Of a stretch of 64,000 bases of DNA, positions 27,749 through 37,511 are shown in pieces. This stretch comes from Scandinavium lactucae (GTDB lineage Bacteria; Pseudomonadota; Gammaproteobacteria; Enterobacterales; Enterobacteriaceae). The notes beneath the pieces were generated by a model. It did not search any database. It was not told the DNA's origin and saw only the letters and a program-made list of their open reading frames with translations. The position numbers and the translations under genes were made by a program. Positions within the stretch are counted from its first letter, which is position 1, and each line of letters begins with the position of its first letter. The stretch spans positions 372,001-436,000 of the forward strand of contig NZ_JAWXRD010000002.1 in assembly GCF_033843265.1 (NCBI RefSeq), given 5' to 3'.

Positions 27749-30607
27749 TTACCAGGTATATTTCACGCCCACATTTGCAGACCAATCCTGTTCAACGTCG
27801 CCGCCGCCCAGGTAGTTAGCATCGGTATAGGCGCTAAATTTCTTGGTAAAGTTAAATTGTGCACCAGCACCGACACGAACCGCAGAGCCTTCAACGCCGT
27901 TGTCGATTTCATCACCGTTCACGTTAGCACTATTATCTGAATCATCATAGACATAGGCAAGTTTGAAGTAAGGCGTAAGCGCCTGATCATCGCTATAGGT
28001 GAAGGTATAACCGGTATCGATCCCCAGTTCATAACGCATGCTGTCATAAGACTGACCGTCCATGCGCATTTCGTTGCTCAGGCGATAATCATCACCAGAC
28101 TGGAACAGACCTGAAATCGCACCGTATGGAGTGACATACCCCGCTGCGTTGTATTTCCAGTCATAACCCAGTTTCAGGCCAAAGCCCCAGGCATCATTCG
28201 CAGTATCACCATCAACGTACTCACCGTTACTCATGTTTGCAGTAAGGTCGTTGTTGAAGTGGTTGTAGCTCATGTTGCCGTCGAGGAATACATTGTTGGC
28301 CCAACGCGCAGAAGAGTAGATATAGGCAGATTGGCTATCCTGATCAACCTGACCCGATTCATCACTCATATCACCTTTGGCAAAGCCTGCTGCTGCACCA
28401 ACGGTCCATTTGGCATAGTTACCCTCAATCTGAGTATCCAGACCTACCATAATGCCGTTTACGTCCTGATCGTAATTGATCGTGCCGTTATCGCCATTAA
28501 AGTTACCACCAAAGTAGCTCACCCAAACACCACCGTCATCAATCAAACCATGACGCGCGTTAGTCAGACGGGTGCCCAGAGTATCCTGTTGCAGGTTCCA
28601 GATATTGGTGTTTGCAGACGGAATGCTCAGCGCCATGTTGGCATAATCGGTCAGTTCACGCTGTTGCAGAACGACAGAGTTGCCCATCTGCTGAGCCTGA
28701 TAGGTGTAAGCGCCGAGGTCAGCTTTGTTGGCCGCGGAGAACGTCGCATTGCTGTTCTTATCATTGATATAGATAAGTTCTTTATTCTTGTACTGAGATT
28801 CAGAACCCGCACCGGTCGCATCGTTAATGCGCACTTTGTAGTTACCGGTTGCAGCAGCCACGCCGTCGCCAGCATCATCAACGCTGAACTCTTCACCAGC
28901 ATTATGGGTGTTGCCGTTACCATTAACGGTCAGGTGGCCCTCTGAGTTCATGGCGATCACGCCATAACCATAGGTAGCATCCGACTTGTTCGTTGTGTTG
29001 GTATGGCCATTAACCAGATCGGCGTTTAACACATAGTCATTGCTATTGATGTTAAACACACCGCCATGGGTCAGTTCTACTGTATCAGTCGTCAGTGAGC
29101 GCGCGTCAAAATCGTCACCAACGATGCTGAATTCCCCACCGTTTGAAACGGTGATGGTGTTCGCATACAACTGCGCAGTTTCATCTGACAGATCAACAGT
29201 ACTGTAGGTATCAACGGTCAAATGATCGGTCTTAACAGTACCATCAGTGCTAAGGTTCATTGCTGAACCATTAGTCAGGGTAATGGTATCCGCTAACAGG
29301 CCAGAACCATCGGCAACTTTAACCAAAGAACCATTATTTGCGCTCAGGGTATCAACCTGAGATCCATTGACGGTATCCCATTCTGAACCGTTGTTCAGCG
29401 CAACGTTAAACACGCCGCTCTGGAAGGTCTGATCGTCAACAACATTGCCCCAATGATCATAAGTTGAATTGGGTTCAAGGCTATTGACGGCAACGTCGTA
29501 CATGTTAGTCGGGACAGTATATTCATAATTGAAAATTGCATCACCGACCCATTTACTGCCGTTATTCAGCGTAATGTTCAGTTCGTCAACGTTCAGGTTG
29601 TCGTCAGTCCAGCCACCATTGGTATCCAGCACGCCGTCATCTGACGAATCATGTCCATTCGGATAGAAATCAGCGTTAAAGGTACTGTTAAACACAACGT
29701 CACCCATCAGCGTAGAATTGCTGAAGTTTACGTTGTTTTTCATTGAATAATCAGAGGCAGCGCTGTCGGCGAAGGAGAGCGCAACGTCATTCGCGCCACC
29801 TTTACCAGAATAATCACTTGGTTCTTCGGAATTACCATACCAACCGTCATTTTCCAGCGCAGTATATGAGCCAGAAGTTACAGTTGAGTCGGTCACTACA
29901 ATGTTGTTATCCCAGGTATGAGAGTCAGTGGTGTAATCAGCGTTAGTGGTATCACCTTGTGACAGAGCAATGCCCGCAACATGTGAGTTGCCGCTGATGT
30001 TGATATTGCTTTCAACATCCAGCGTAACCGCTGTACCGATATCTGCTAAGCCCAGACGATGATTCTGGGTTTTCCCTTTATCAGCATCCAGATAAGAATC
30101 GGTAAAGTAGAAATACTCGTAATCATCGTCAATCGTTGAATTGGCAATATTCAGAGTAAACACATCACCATCATTCCATTTGTAATCAACAGTGGTTCCG
30201 TTATTCCAGCCGTAACCATTGGCATCAACTTCACCATCACCGTTACTACCGTAAACTTTCCCGGAAGTAATCATGCCATGAATGGTAGAGTTGGAAATAT
30301 TCAGGGTATTATCTGTCCCCGCAGCATAGTCGTTGTTCAGGTAATATGTAGAGACAACGCCGTTTACTACATCACCATTGAAGTTCTGATCGTAGGTACC
30401 GTTTGCTGCGTTATTATAAATATAGCCACTGTAACCCACATAATTCAGAGGGTCGATGTTATCCCAATCAGCCCAGTTATAAGCTGTATTAGCGTCATCG
30501 TGGTAAGTGAAAGTATCATAAATTTCTGCATTTGCCTGAGAAGCGATTGCCAAAGTGCAGGCTAATGCTATTTGTGATAGCGCAGTTTTATTTTTCCATG
30601 AGTGCAT
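27749..30607 (-). CDS. EhaB/YaiT-like autotransporter adhesin
   Basis: 952-residue type Va secreted protein. Signal peptide (cleavage near Ala27), a passenger of about 27-650 rich in Asn, Asp, Ser, Thr and Gly with irregular beta-helix repeats (ISNSTI, LNNGSEW, LTNGSAM and similar), then a 12-strand barrel (about 690-952) ending in Tyr-Thr-Trp. Relatives at this locus include YaiT of E. coli and EhaB of O157, which promote biofilm and binding to matrix proteins. In K-12 the gene is broken by IS3; here it is uninterrupted. Passengers vary quickly, so the ligand cannot be inferred. Confidence 0.88.
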   Translation of the reverse strand: MHSWKNKTALSQIALACTLAIASQANAEIYDTFTYHDDANTAYNWADWDNIDPLNYVGYSGYIYNNAANGTYDQNFNGDVVNGVVSTYYLNNDYAAGTDNTLNISNSTIHGMITSGKVYGSNGDGEVDANGYGWNNGTTVDYKWNDGDVFTLNIANSTIDDDYEYFYFTDSYLDADKGKTQNHRLGLADIGTAVTLDVESNINISGNSHVAGIALSQGDTTNADYTTDSHTWDNNIVVTDSTVTSGSYTALENDGWYGNSEEPSDYSGKGGANDVALSFADSAASDYSMKNNVNFSNSTLMGDVVFNSTFNADFYPNGHDSSDDGVLDTNGGWTDDNLNVDELNITLNNGSKWVGDAIFNYEYTVPTNMYDVAVNSLEPNSTYDHWGNVVDDQTFQSGVFNVALNNGSEWDTVNGSQVDTLSANNGSLVKVADGSGLLADTITLTNGSAMNLSTDGTVKTDHLTVDTYSTVDLSDETAQLYANTITVSNGGEFSIVGDDFDARSLTTDTVELTHGGVFNINSNDYVLNADLVNGHTNTTNKSDATYGYGVIAMNSEGHLTVNGNGNTHNAGEEFSVDDAGDGVAAATGNYKVRINDATGAGSESQYKNKELIYINDKNSNATFSAANKADLGAYTYQAQQMGNSVVLQQRELTDYANMALSIPSANTNIWNLQQDTLGTRLTNARHGLIDDGGVWVSYFGGNFNGDNGTINYDQDVNGIMVGLDTQIEGNYAKWTVGAAAGFAKGDMSDESGQVDQDSQSAYIYSSARWANNVFLDGNMSYNHFNNDLTANMSNGEYVDGDTANDAWGFGLKLGYDWKYNAAGYVTPYGAISGLFQSGDDYRLSNEMRMDGQSYDSMRYELGIDTGYTFTYSDDQALTPYFKLAYVYDDSDNSANVNGDEIDNGVEGSAVRVGAGAQFNFTKKFSAYTDANYLGGGDVEQDWSANVGVKYTW

Positions 30608-30991
30608 CTGTCATCCCTCCCAGGGACGTAATTTCGTTAATCCATCAAAACAAATTAGAATTGCCGAGGGATTATGCTTTCGCGTGATGCAATAGTTCAA
30701 TTATTCTCTGCGGAAAGTTTGATTGTGGACAATCCCATAAAAAATACAAAACAAAGATAAAAACGAGAGGCAAATCACGGTAACAAATACTTTCTCTATT
30801 CACATGAATAACAAACACCACACTCATAAAATAATACTATTAGTTCCGTTATTAAACTTTTCCAACCCATTTGATATATATATACATCCGAAGATTAAAA
30901 TACGACGAATACATAACCACCACTTTCGTGAAACATTACCTCCCGGGTTAGGGTAAACTGTTGTGATTGTCCCATTAACATCAGGCCTATC
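30608..30991. other. Divergent promoter region, autotransporter/hemB
   Basis: A 384-bp AT-rich spacer with no gene. It must contain the promoters of the autotransporter (minus) and of hemB (plus). It includes the run TTGATATATATATACATC near 30870. No specific operator was recognised. Confidence 0.55.
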
Positions 30992-31966
30992 ATGACAGAT
31001 TTGATCACTCGCCCTCGCCGCCTGCGCAAATCCGCTGCGCTGCGCGCTATGTTTGAAGAGACATCACTGACCCTTAACGATCTGGTGCTGCCTATCTTTG
31101 TTGAAGAAGAGATTGACGACTACAAGGCTATCGAAGCGATGCCTGGCGTCATGCGTATCCCGGAAAAACATCTTGCCCGCGAGATTGAACGCATTGCCAA
31201 TGCCGGGATCCGCTCGGTGATGACCTTCGGTATCTCTCATCATACCGACGCCACTGGCAGCGACGCGTGGAAAGAAGATGGCCTGGTGGCGCGCATGTCG
31301 CGAATTTGCAAGCAAACCGTGCCGGAAATGATCGTCATGTCGGACACCTGCTTCTGCGAGTATACCTCGCACGGCCACTGTGGCGTGCTGTGCGATCACG
31401 GCGTGGATAACGATTTAACGCTGGCGAATCTCGGCAAGCAAGCGGTCGTCGCCGCTGCGGCGGGTGCAGATTTCATTGCGCCGTCGGCAGCCATGGATGG
31501 TCAGGTTCAGGCGATTCGTCAGGCGCTGGACGCCGCCGGATTTACCGACACCGCCATCATGTCTTACTCCACCAAATTCGCATCATCGTTCTATGGCCCG
31601 TTCCGTGAAGCTGCCGGGACTGCGCTGAAAGGCGATCGTAAAACCTATCAGATGAACCCGTTAAACCGCCGTGAAGCGATCCGTGAATCACTTATCGACG
31701 AAGCTCAGGGTGCAGATTGCCTGATGGTCAAACCGGCAGGTGCCTATCTGGACATTCTGCGTGATATCCGGGAACGGACAGAATTGCCGCTCGGTGCTTA
31801 TCAGGTGAGCGGTGAATACGCGATGATCAAGTTTGCCGCACAGGCGGGAGCCATTGACGAAGAAAAAGTGATTCTGGAAAGTCTTGGCGCGATTAAACGC
31901 GCGGGGGCGGATCTGATCTTCAGCTATTTCGCACTCGATTTGGCAGAGAAGAAAATTCTGCGTTAA
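30992..31966 (+). CDS. hemB: Porphobilinogen synthase HemB
   Basis: 324-residue cytosolic enzyme condensing two 5-aminolevulinates to porphobilinogen in haem synthesis. Zinc ligands Cys120, Cys122 and Cys130 are in DTCFCEYTSHGHC; the Schiff-base lysines are Lys195 (YSTKFAS) and Lys247 (MVKPAG). Length equals E. coli HemB. It is convergent with tauD, as in E. coli. Confidence 0.97.
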   Translation: MTDLITRPRRLRKSAALRAMFEETSLTLNDLVLPIFVEEEIDDYKAIEAMPGVMRIPEKHLAREIERIANAGIRSVMTFGISHHTDATGSDAWKEDGLVARMSRICKQTVPEMIVMSDTCFCEYTSHGHCGVLCDHGVDNDLTLANLGKQAVVAAAAGADFIAPSAAMDGQVQAIRQALDAAGFTDTAIMSYSTKFASSFYGPFREAAGTALKGDRKTYQMNPLNRREAIRESLIDEAQGADCLMVKPAGAYLDILRDIRERTELPLGAYQVSGEYAMIKFAAQAGAIDEEKVILESLGAIKRAGADLIFSYFALDLAEKKILR

Positions 31967-31973
31967 TTCGCCA

Positions 31974-31998
31974 GCCCGGCGGCATTGCGTCGCCGGGC
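31974..31998. terminator. Possible bidirectional terminator hemB/tauD
   Basis: Perfect 8-bp stem GCCCGGCG / CGCCGGGC with a 9-nt loop in the short spacer between the hemB and tauD stops. No clear T-run follows on either strand, so it may be weak. Confidence 0.45.
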
Positions 31999-32011
31999 CG
32001 GTATCCCATTA

Positions 32012-32863
32012 TTAACTCGCCCGATAATACGGCTTATCTCCCAGAATGGTGGCGCGATGCATAATCCGTCGCTGCGGCAGATAATCCGCGTTAGCATAGT
32101 GCTGCGTCACTCGATTATCCCAAATCGCCACATCCCCTTCCTGCCAGCGCCAGCGCACCTGAAACTCCGGTTTTGTCACGTGGGCGAATAAAAAGCCCAG
32201 CAGCGCCTCGCTCTCTTTAGCGGTCACGTCCACAATCCGGGTAGTAAACCCTTCATTCACAAACAACGCCTGTTTGCCGGTAACCGGATGCGTGCGCACC
32301 ACCGGATGCAGCAGCGGCGGATTTTTTGCCACCGCGCTCAGCCAGCGCTGATGCTCTGCGTCACTCTTCAGATGCTTCCACTCCGGGAAGGATTTACGGA
32401 AATCATGCTCGGCCCGTAAGCCGCTTAATAGCGATTTCAGCGGGGCGGAGAGTGCCTCATACGCCGCAATCCCGCTGGTCCACAAAGTATCCCCCCCGCT
32501 TTCCGGCAGCTGTTTAGCCGCGAGAATCGCCCCGGCGGGCGGCGTATCGATAAAGGTCACGTCGGTATGCCAGTTATCGTTATCCGGCGGATTATCGTGG
32601 TGCGTATCGAGCACGATAATCTCTTCCACCCCTTCGGCATGCGGGTACACCGGATGAATGTGTAAATCACCGAAACGCAGCGCCAGGCCACGCTGCTGCT
32701 GCGGGGTAACCGGCTGCTCACGGAGGAAAACCACCTGATGGCGCAGCATCGCGTGATAAAGCTGTTCAAACTGGTTATCGCTTAACGGACGGGTTAAATC
32801 CAGCCCGGTAATCTGCGCGCCAATGTAAGGCCCTAATGGGCTAATGCTCAAACGTTCACTCAT
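32012..32863 (-). CDS. tauD: Taurine dioxygenase TauD
   Basis: 283-residue Fe(II)/2-oxoglutarate dioxygenase releasing sulfite from taurine. The iron triad H99, D101 (NWHTDVTF) and H255 (QHYANADY) is intact. The frame runs on upstream over tauC, but the ATG at 32863 gives the family start and length and overlaps tauC by 4 bp. Last gene of tauABCD, which supplies sulfur when sulfate and cysteine are scarce. Confidence 0.96.
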   Translation of the reverse strand: MSERLSISPLGPYIGAQITGLDLTRPLSDNQFEQLYHAMLRHQVVFLREQPVTPQQQRGLALRFGDLHIHPVYPHAEGVEEIIVLDTHHDNPPDNDNWHTDVTFIDTPPAGAILAAKQLPESGGDTLWTSGIAAYEALSAPLKSLLSGLRAEHDFRKSFPEWKHLKSDAEHQRWLSAVAKNPPLLHPVVRTHPVTGKQALFVNEGFTTRIVDVTAKESEALLGFLFAHVTKPEFQVRWRWQEGDVAIWDNRVTQHYANADYLPQRRIMHRATILGDKPYYRAS

Positions 32864-33687
32864 GCCATTTCTCCATGCCACGGCGTCAGGCGGCGTTGCA
32901 GCGCCCGCAGACCCAATTCTAAAGCGAAAGCGATAACGGCAATCACCGCGATCCCGGCCAAAACCACATCGGTCGCCAGAAACTCTCCGGCGGATTGCAC
33001 CATAAACCCTAACCCGCGGGTGGCGGCAATAAGCTCTGCGGCCACCAGCGTGGACCAGCCTACCCCCAGCCCGATGCGTAATCCGGTCAGGATCTCCGGC
33101 AGCGCGCCCGGTAAGATCACATACCACAGGATTTGCCTCCGGCTGGCACCTAACGACTGCGCTGCCCGCAGGCGAACCTGCTGCGCGCTTTTCACGCCTG
33201 CCAGGGCCGACATCGCCACCGGCGCGAAAATCGCGAGGTAGATAAGCAGGATCTTCGAGGTCTCGCCGATACCGAACCAGATAACCATCAGCGGTAAATA
33301 GGCCAGCGGTGGGATCGGTCGATACAGTTCAATTAGCGGATCGAGAATGCCGCGCACCGTAGGACTCAGTCCCATGGCGATCCCAACCGGAATGCCGATC
33401 ACCACTGCCGCCAATAGCGCAATCAGAATGCGCGTCAGGCTCGCCGCCAGATGCTGCCACAGCGTGGCATCCATAAAGCCCTGCGGCCCGGCGATAGTGA
33501 GCAGTTTTTGCAGCACCTGCCCCGGCGGGGGCAGAAACAGCGGTGCAATAAGATGTAAGGCAGTAACCGCCCACCATAGCGCCAGCAGTACCATCAACGT
33601 GGAAAGGCTCAGCGTCAGATGACGCGAAAGCGGCCAGCGCCAGCTGAAGGCCATACGGCGCGGTTTATCGTTCGCCACTACGCTCAT
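32860..33687 (-). CDS. tauC: Taurine ABC transporter permease TauC
   Basis: 275-residue inner-membrane permease with about six helices and the EAA loop (AAQSLGASRRQILWYVILPGALPEI) that contacts the ATPase TauB; the quoted loop is about residues 170-195. Partners are TauB and the binding protein TauA. Overlaps both tauB and tauD by 4 bp, indicating tight coupling. Confidence 0.95.
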   Translation of the reverse strand: MSVVANDKPRRMAFSWRWPLSRHLTLSLSTLMVLLALWWAVTALHLIAPLFLPPPGQVLQKLLTIAGPQGFMDATLWQHLAASLTRILIALLAAVVIGIPVGIAMGLSPTVRGILDPLIELYRPIPPLAYLPLMVIWFGIGETSKILLIYLAIFAPVAMSALAGVKSAQQVRLRAAQSLGASRRQILWYVILPGALPEILTGLRIGLGVGWSTLVAAELIAATRGLGFMVQSAGEFLATDVVLAGIAVIAVIAFALELGLRALQRRLTPWHGEMA

Positions 33688-34451
33688 GAGAAAGCCTCCC
33701 GATGTTCAAACACGCGGCTCAGCACGTATTCGCGCCGGGCAATAAACTGCGGACTGGACTTGATGCTGCGACAGGATTCCCCGGCGACAAAACGACGGGC
33801 GAAATCCAGCGACAGTCGTTCGGTCACTTTCCCCGGCCCTGCGGAAAGCAGTACCAGATCGGTCGCCATAAACACCGCTTCTTCGATGTCATGGGTTATC
33901 AGCAGCACCTGTTTACCCGTTTCGTGCCACAGGCGCAGCAGCAGGGTTTGCATCTGCTCCCGGGTAAAGGCATCCAGCGCACCAAATGGCTCATCAAGCA
34001 GTAACAACTGGGGATCTGCCGCCAGTGCGCGGGCGATCCCCACCCGCTGACGCTGCCCGCCAGAAAGCTGCCAGATAAAGCGTTTTTCCGCCCCTTCCAG
34101 CCCCACTTTCTTCAGCATTTGCCGGGCAATCTCCAGCCGCGCAGGCTTGTCCCAGCCTGCCAGCTGCAGACCAAATGCCACGTTATCCTGCACGTTGCGC
34201 CATGGCAGCAGCCCTTCATTCTGAAACACCACGCCGCGTTCAGCGCCTGGCCCGTTAACCGGCACACCATTCAGGGAAATGCTCCCTGTGTGATACGGCA
34301 GGAATCCGGCTACCAGATTCAGCAGCGTAGTTTTACCGCTACCCGAGGGACCGAGCACCACCAGCAATTCGCCGCGATCGACGCTGAGCGAAATGTCCTC
34401 CAGCACCGGCTTTCCGCCGTAGTCCGCACTGAGATGGGAGAGTTGCAGCAT
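33684..34451 (-). CDS. tauB: Taurine ABC transporter ATPase TauB
   Basis: 255-residue ABC ATPase energising taurine import. Walker A GPSGSGKTT (34-42), signature LSGGQRQRVGIARAL and Walker B LLLLDEPFGALD are all present, as is the switch His in THDIEEA. Third-from-last in tauABCD, overlapping tauC by 4 bp and 11 bp after tauA. Confidence 0.95.
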   Translation of the reverse strand: MLQLSHLSADYGGKPVLEDISLSVDRGELLVVLGPSGSGKTTLLNLVAGFLPYHTGSISLNGVPVNGPGAERGVVFQNEGLLPWRNVQDNVAFGLQLAGWDKPARLEIARQMLKKVGLEGAEKRFIWQLSGGQRQRVGIARALAADPQLLLLDEPFGALDAFTREQMQTLLLRLWHETGKQVLLITHDIEEAVFMATDLVLLSAGPGKVTERLSLDFARRFVAGESCRSIKSSPQFIARREYVLSRVFEHREAFS

Positions 34452-34462
34452 GGAGGCCTCCG

Positions 34463-35425
34463 TTATTTCACAAATTTGTCGGTCACATACTGGCTGTAAT
34501 CGGCGGCAACGGCGGGCACTTTGCCCTGCTCTTTCAGGAACTGTGCGGTATCCACAATCGCTTTGTTTACCGGGCCGTTAAGCTGCTGTGCCTGCTGGCT
34601 GGCGGTCAGATAGGTGTTACCTTTGACCAACCCCGGCACGTCAGCTTCCGGCACGCCGCTCAGTTTCGCCAGCTTTTGCAGATTGGCCTGCTGTTGCAGC
34701 CAGCTGTCGGGGTTTTCGATATAAGGACGCTGGGCTTCAATTGCACTGCGGGCAAAGGCTTTCACCACCTCAGGGTGCTGTTGAGCAAAATCTTTACGCA
34801 CCACCCACACATCCAGCGTTGGGGCCCCCCACTGACCCACTTTGGCGGAATCTGTCAGCACCGTGCCGTCTTTTTCCAGCTCGTTGACGGCAGGAGCCCA
34901 CACATACGCCCCGTCAATATCTCCGCGCTGCCAGGCGGCGACTATCGCGGGTGGCTGCAGATTGACGATCTGGACCTGATTCGGTTTGATGCCCCAGTGT
35001 TTCAGCGCGGCCAGCAGGCTGTAGTGGGTGGTGGAGATAAACGGCACGGCGATGCGTTTACCTATCAAATCTTCCGGTTTAGTGATGGTCTTCTTCACTA
35101 CCAGCGCTTCGGAATTGCCGAGCTGTGAGGCGAGCAGGAACACTTCAATCGGCACCTGCTGACTGGCGGCAACCGCCAGCGGGCTGGAGCCGATATTGCC
35201 GATTTGTACATCGCCGGACGCCAGCGCACGGACCACGCTCGCCCCGCTATCGAACTTCCGCCAGTCGACGGTCGCCCCGCTCTCTTTCGCAAAGGTGTTA
35301 TCCGCTTGAGCGACTTTGGCAGGCTCGGCGGATGTCTGGTATGCGACGGTGACGTTAACCGCCTGCGCCTGGAAGGTGATGAAGGCCAATGCGGCCAGGA
35401 ATGAAAGATGCGATACGCGTGCCAT
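34463..35425 (-). CDS. tauA: Taurine-binding periplasmic protein TauA
   Basis: 320-residue periplasmic solute-binding protein; signal peptide cleaved after AQA (about residue 22), mature N-terminus VNVTVAYQTSAEPAKVAQAD. The ATG at 35425 is chosen for its GGGGAG site and family length; the frame itself runs 8 codons further. First gene of tauABCD, expected to need CysB and Cbl for expression. Confidence 0.95.
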   Translation of the reverse strand: MARVSHLSFLAALAFITFQAQAVNVTVAYQTSAEPAKVAQADNTFAKESGATVDWRKFDSGASVVRALASGDVQIGNIGSSPLAVAASQQVPIEVFLLASQLGNSEALVVKKTITKPEDLIGKRIAVPFISTTHYSLLAALKHWGIKPNQVQIVNLQPPAIVAAWQRGDIDGAYVWAPAVNELEKDGTVLTDSAKVGQWGAPTLDVWVVRKDFAQQHPEVVKAFARSAIEAQRPYIENPDSWLQQQANLQKLAKLSGVPEADVPGLVKGNTYLTASQQAQQLNGPVNKAIVDTAQFLKEQGKVPAVAADYSQYVTDKFVK

Positions 35426-35991
35426 GGTGACTGCTCCCCTTGTTGTCATGGGCGCAGTATTTCCGGCAGCACAAAATTGATAAAGGAATTAAAAATTCTG
35501 GCTAATGCCATTCTGTTTTTAGAAAAAAACTGGCAAAGCTTAGTCGTTTTTACGCACCAGAGCCAACTTTCCCCGACGACGTGAAAGCAGCGGACGGGGG
35601 GTGGTTATCAAATAAAGAAAGGGTCGCCAGGCCATACGGACCTCCTGTATCACTTTCTTTCAGGATGTGTCGCCCGTGACGAACGCGCCGTCAGCCAAAA
35701 GCCTGATTGCACGGGAGATTGTCACCCTTTCGCCTCAGCCTATGCCATGGTGCGGGGTTGAGGTTGGCGTTTTCTGTTGGCTAATCAATCACCCTCACCA
35801 AAGTTTATTTTTGAATTAATTAACGCTTTCCACTCAAATAATGACCTCTTCGTTTTAAAAATAACCATCATAATTTAATTTTGAATTACTGTGAATTTGT
35901 TCAAAGGCAAACTTTATGGTCTTCTGTACCCTGAAGGATACTTCCCCAATGTGCTGTTTCCAATTCTGTTTTATTGCAGGAGTTTTAAATC
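35426..35991. other. tauA upstream region
   Basis: A 566-bp spacer between tauA (minus) and the DUF3302 gene (plus). It contains a 31-codon minus-strand gene candidate with an excellent ribosome site (listed separately). Upstream of that candidate is a GC-richer, hairpin-prone stretch (35645-35770), including TGACG-N7-CGTCA at about 35676-35692. The part next to the DUF3302 gene is AT-rich and should hold its promoter. Confidence 0.5.
35540..35635 (-). CDS. Small ORF, 31 codons, unknown
   Basis: A 31-residue reading frame (start MAWRPFLYLITTP, end LALVRKND) with seven basic residues. It is supported mainly by a textbook ribosome site, AGGAGG with 5-nt spacing to ATG. It lies 114 bp upstream of tauA on the same strand, and a T-run (TTTTTTTCT) preceded by a weak stem follows its stop. 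I do not recognise the protein. It may be a leader peptide, a small free-standing protein, or a chance frame. Confidence 0.45.
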   Translation of the reverse strand: MAWRPFLYLITTPRPLLSRRRGKLALVRKND

Positions 35992-36369
35992 ATGCCCCTG
36001 GACTATGTTGCCCTGGCAATACTGACTGCGGTGATTCTTATTTTGTTTTACGGGATTATTGCTATCCACGATATCCCTTATGAAATTGCAAAGAAACGTA
36101 ATCATCCCCACCAGGACGCGATTCACTACGCGGGCTGGGTAAGCCTGTTTACGCTACATGCACTGTGGCCATTCCTGTGGATCTGGGCCACGCTCTGGCG
36201 TGACGACAGGGGCTGGGGAATGCATCGAATCAGCGAAGACCAGCAGAGTATGCATCAGCAAATGGCGCACCTGCTGATGCAGATGGATCAGTTAAAAAAT
36301 GAGCTAAACGACATCAAAAATGTTAGCAAAATTGCTCAACCAACGGTTATTAACAAGGAGGAAAAATAA
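35992..36369 (+). CDS. DUF3302 inner-membrane protein (YiaW/YibI-like)
   Basis: 125-residue protein with two hydrophobic helices (about 5-25 and 50-70), the DUF3302 sequence IHDIPYEIAKKRNHPHQDAI between them, and a C-terminal coiled coil (MHQQMAHLLMQMDQLKNEL). It has an AGGAG site. E. coli YiaW and YibI are paired with HlyD-type proteins YiaV and YibH in the same way; function unknown. It overlaps the next gene by 1 bp. Confidence 0.85.
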   Translation: MPLDYVALAILTAVILILFYGIIAIHDIPYEIAKKRNHPHQDAIHYAGWVSLFTLHALWPFLWIWATLWRDDRGWGMHRISEDQQSMHQQMAHLLMQMDQLKNELNDIKNVSKIAQPTVINKEEK

Positions 36370-37511
36370 TGGAAACATTATTATTGCTTTGTTACGCCGC
36401 ATGCTGCGTTGTTATTTTTAAAGTATTTAAGATTCCTCTGAATAAATGGACCGTACCGACCGCTGTACTTGGCGGCATTATTTTTATCTCGGTAGTTATT
36501 CTGGTGATGAACTATAACTACCCATTCAGTAATATCGGCAAGCAGGCCTACCAGACGGTGCCGATTGTCTCTCAGGTTCGTGGCCGGGTGATTGACGTAC
36601 CGGTTAAGCCGAACGTCATGCTGAAAGAGGGAGATGTTCTGTTCCGCATCGATCCTACGCCATTCCAGGCGAAAGTGGACGATCTGCGAGCGCAGGTAAA
36701 AGAGGCCAGCCAGAACGCACTGTCGCTGGATTCCGGACTTAAGCAGGCGCAAGCCTCCCTCAGCAAAGCCATTGCCGACCGCGACAAAGCGCAACGTGAG
36801 TTTGCTCGTTATAACGAAGGCCACGCCAAAGGCGCGTTTTCCGATCAGATGGTCGACACACGTCGCCAGACCTACAAAGCGACCGAAGCCGCCGTCACCG
36901 CCGCGCAGGCGCAGGTTGAACAGGCTAAAAACAATCTGAACTCAGTGGTGAACGGGCAAAATACTAAAGTTGCCTCGCTGTTAGCGCAACTGCGTAAAGC
37001 CGAGTTCAAGCTCGATAATACCGTGGTGCGCGCCCCGGCTGCGGGCTACGTTAGTACCGTTGGTCTGCGTGAGGGCACCATGTCCACCGCGCTGGGTCTG
37101 GCACCGGTAATGACCTTTGTGCCGGTCGATGCCGAATCACAGAAGATGTACGTGGCGGCCTTCCGTCAGAACTCGGTTCAACGGCTGCAGCCAGGCTACC
37201 AGGCAGAGCTGATGTTCCCGTCAATTCCGGGCACCGTGTTCAGCGGCGAAGTCGTCGAAGTGCTGCCCGCGATTGGTGAGAGCCAGTTCCAGGGCCAGGG
37301 CAAACTGCTGACCACCGCCGATGTGGCCAATCAGGGCCGGGTGCTGGTTAAGGTCAAAGCCACCGATCCGCGTCTGGAAGACTATCAACTGCCGCAGGGT
37401 TCGCAGGTCGAAATCGCCGTCTACTCCGGCCACTTCAAAGAGCTGTCGCTGATCCGTAAGATTTTGATCCGTATGACAAGCTGGGAAAACTACGTCTTCC
37501 TCGATCATTGA
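36369..37511 (+). CDS. HlyD-family membrane fusion protein (YiaV/YibH-like)
   Basis: 380-residue periplasmic adaptor anchored by two N-terminal hydrophobic segments (about 3-20 and 30-50). The barrel/lipoyl half-motifs (VSQVRGRVIDVPVKPNVML and VRAPAAGYVSTVGLREG) flank a long alpha-helical hairpin (about 100-220). Such proteins link an inner-membrane pump to an outer-membrane channel, but no pump gene is adjacent; only the DUF3302 partner is. A strong AAGGAGG site precedes the start. Confidence 0.87.
   Translation: METLLLLCYAACCVVIFKVFKIPLNKWTVPTAVLGGIIFISVVILVMNYNYPFSNIGKQAYQTVPIVSQVRGRVIDVPVKPNVMLKEGDVLFRIDPTPFQAKVDDLRAQVKEASQNALSLDSGLKQAQASLSKAIADRDKAQREFARYNEGHAKGAFSDQMVDTRRQTYKATEAAVTAAQAQVEQAKNNLNSVVNGQNTKVASLLAQLRKAEFKLDNTVVRAPAAGYVSTVGLREGTMSTALGLAPVMTFVPVDAESQKMYVAAFRQNSVQRLQPGYQAELMFPSIPGTVFSGEVVEVLPAIGESQFQGQGKLLTTADVANQGRVLVKVKATDPRLEDYQLPQGSQVEIAVYSGHFKELSLIRKILIRMTSWENYVFLDH

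Noticed and set aside
35640..35790. Riboswitch (TPP, FMN, cobalamin, Moco, manganese) upstream of the small ORF
   Set aside because: Hairpins are possible, but none of the conserved core sequences of these classes is present.
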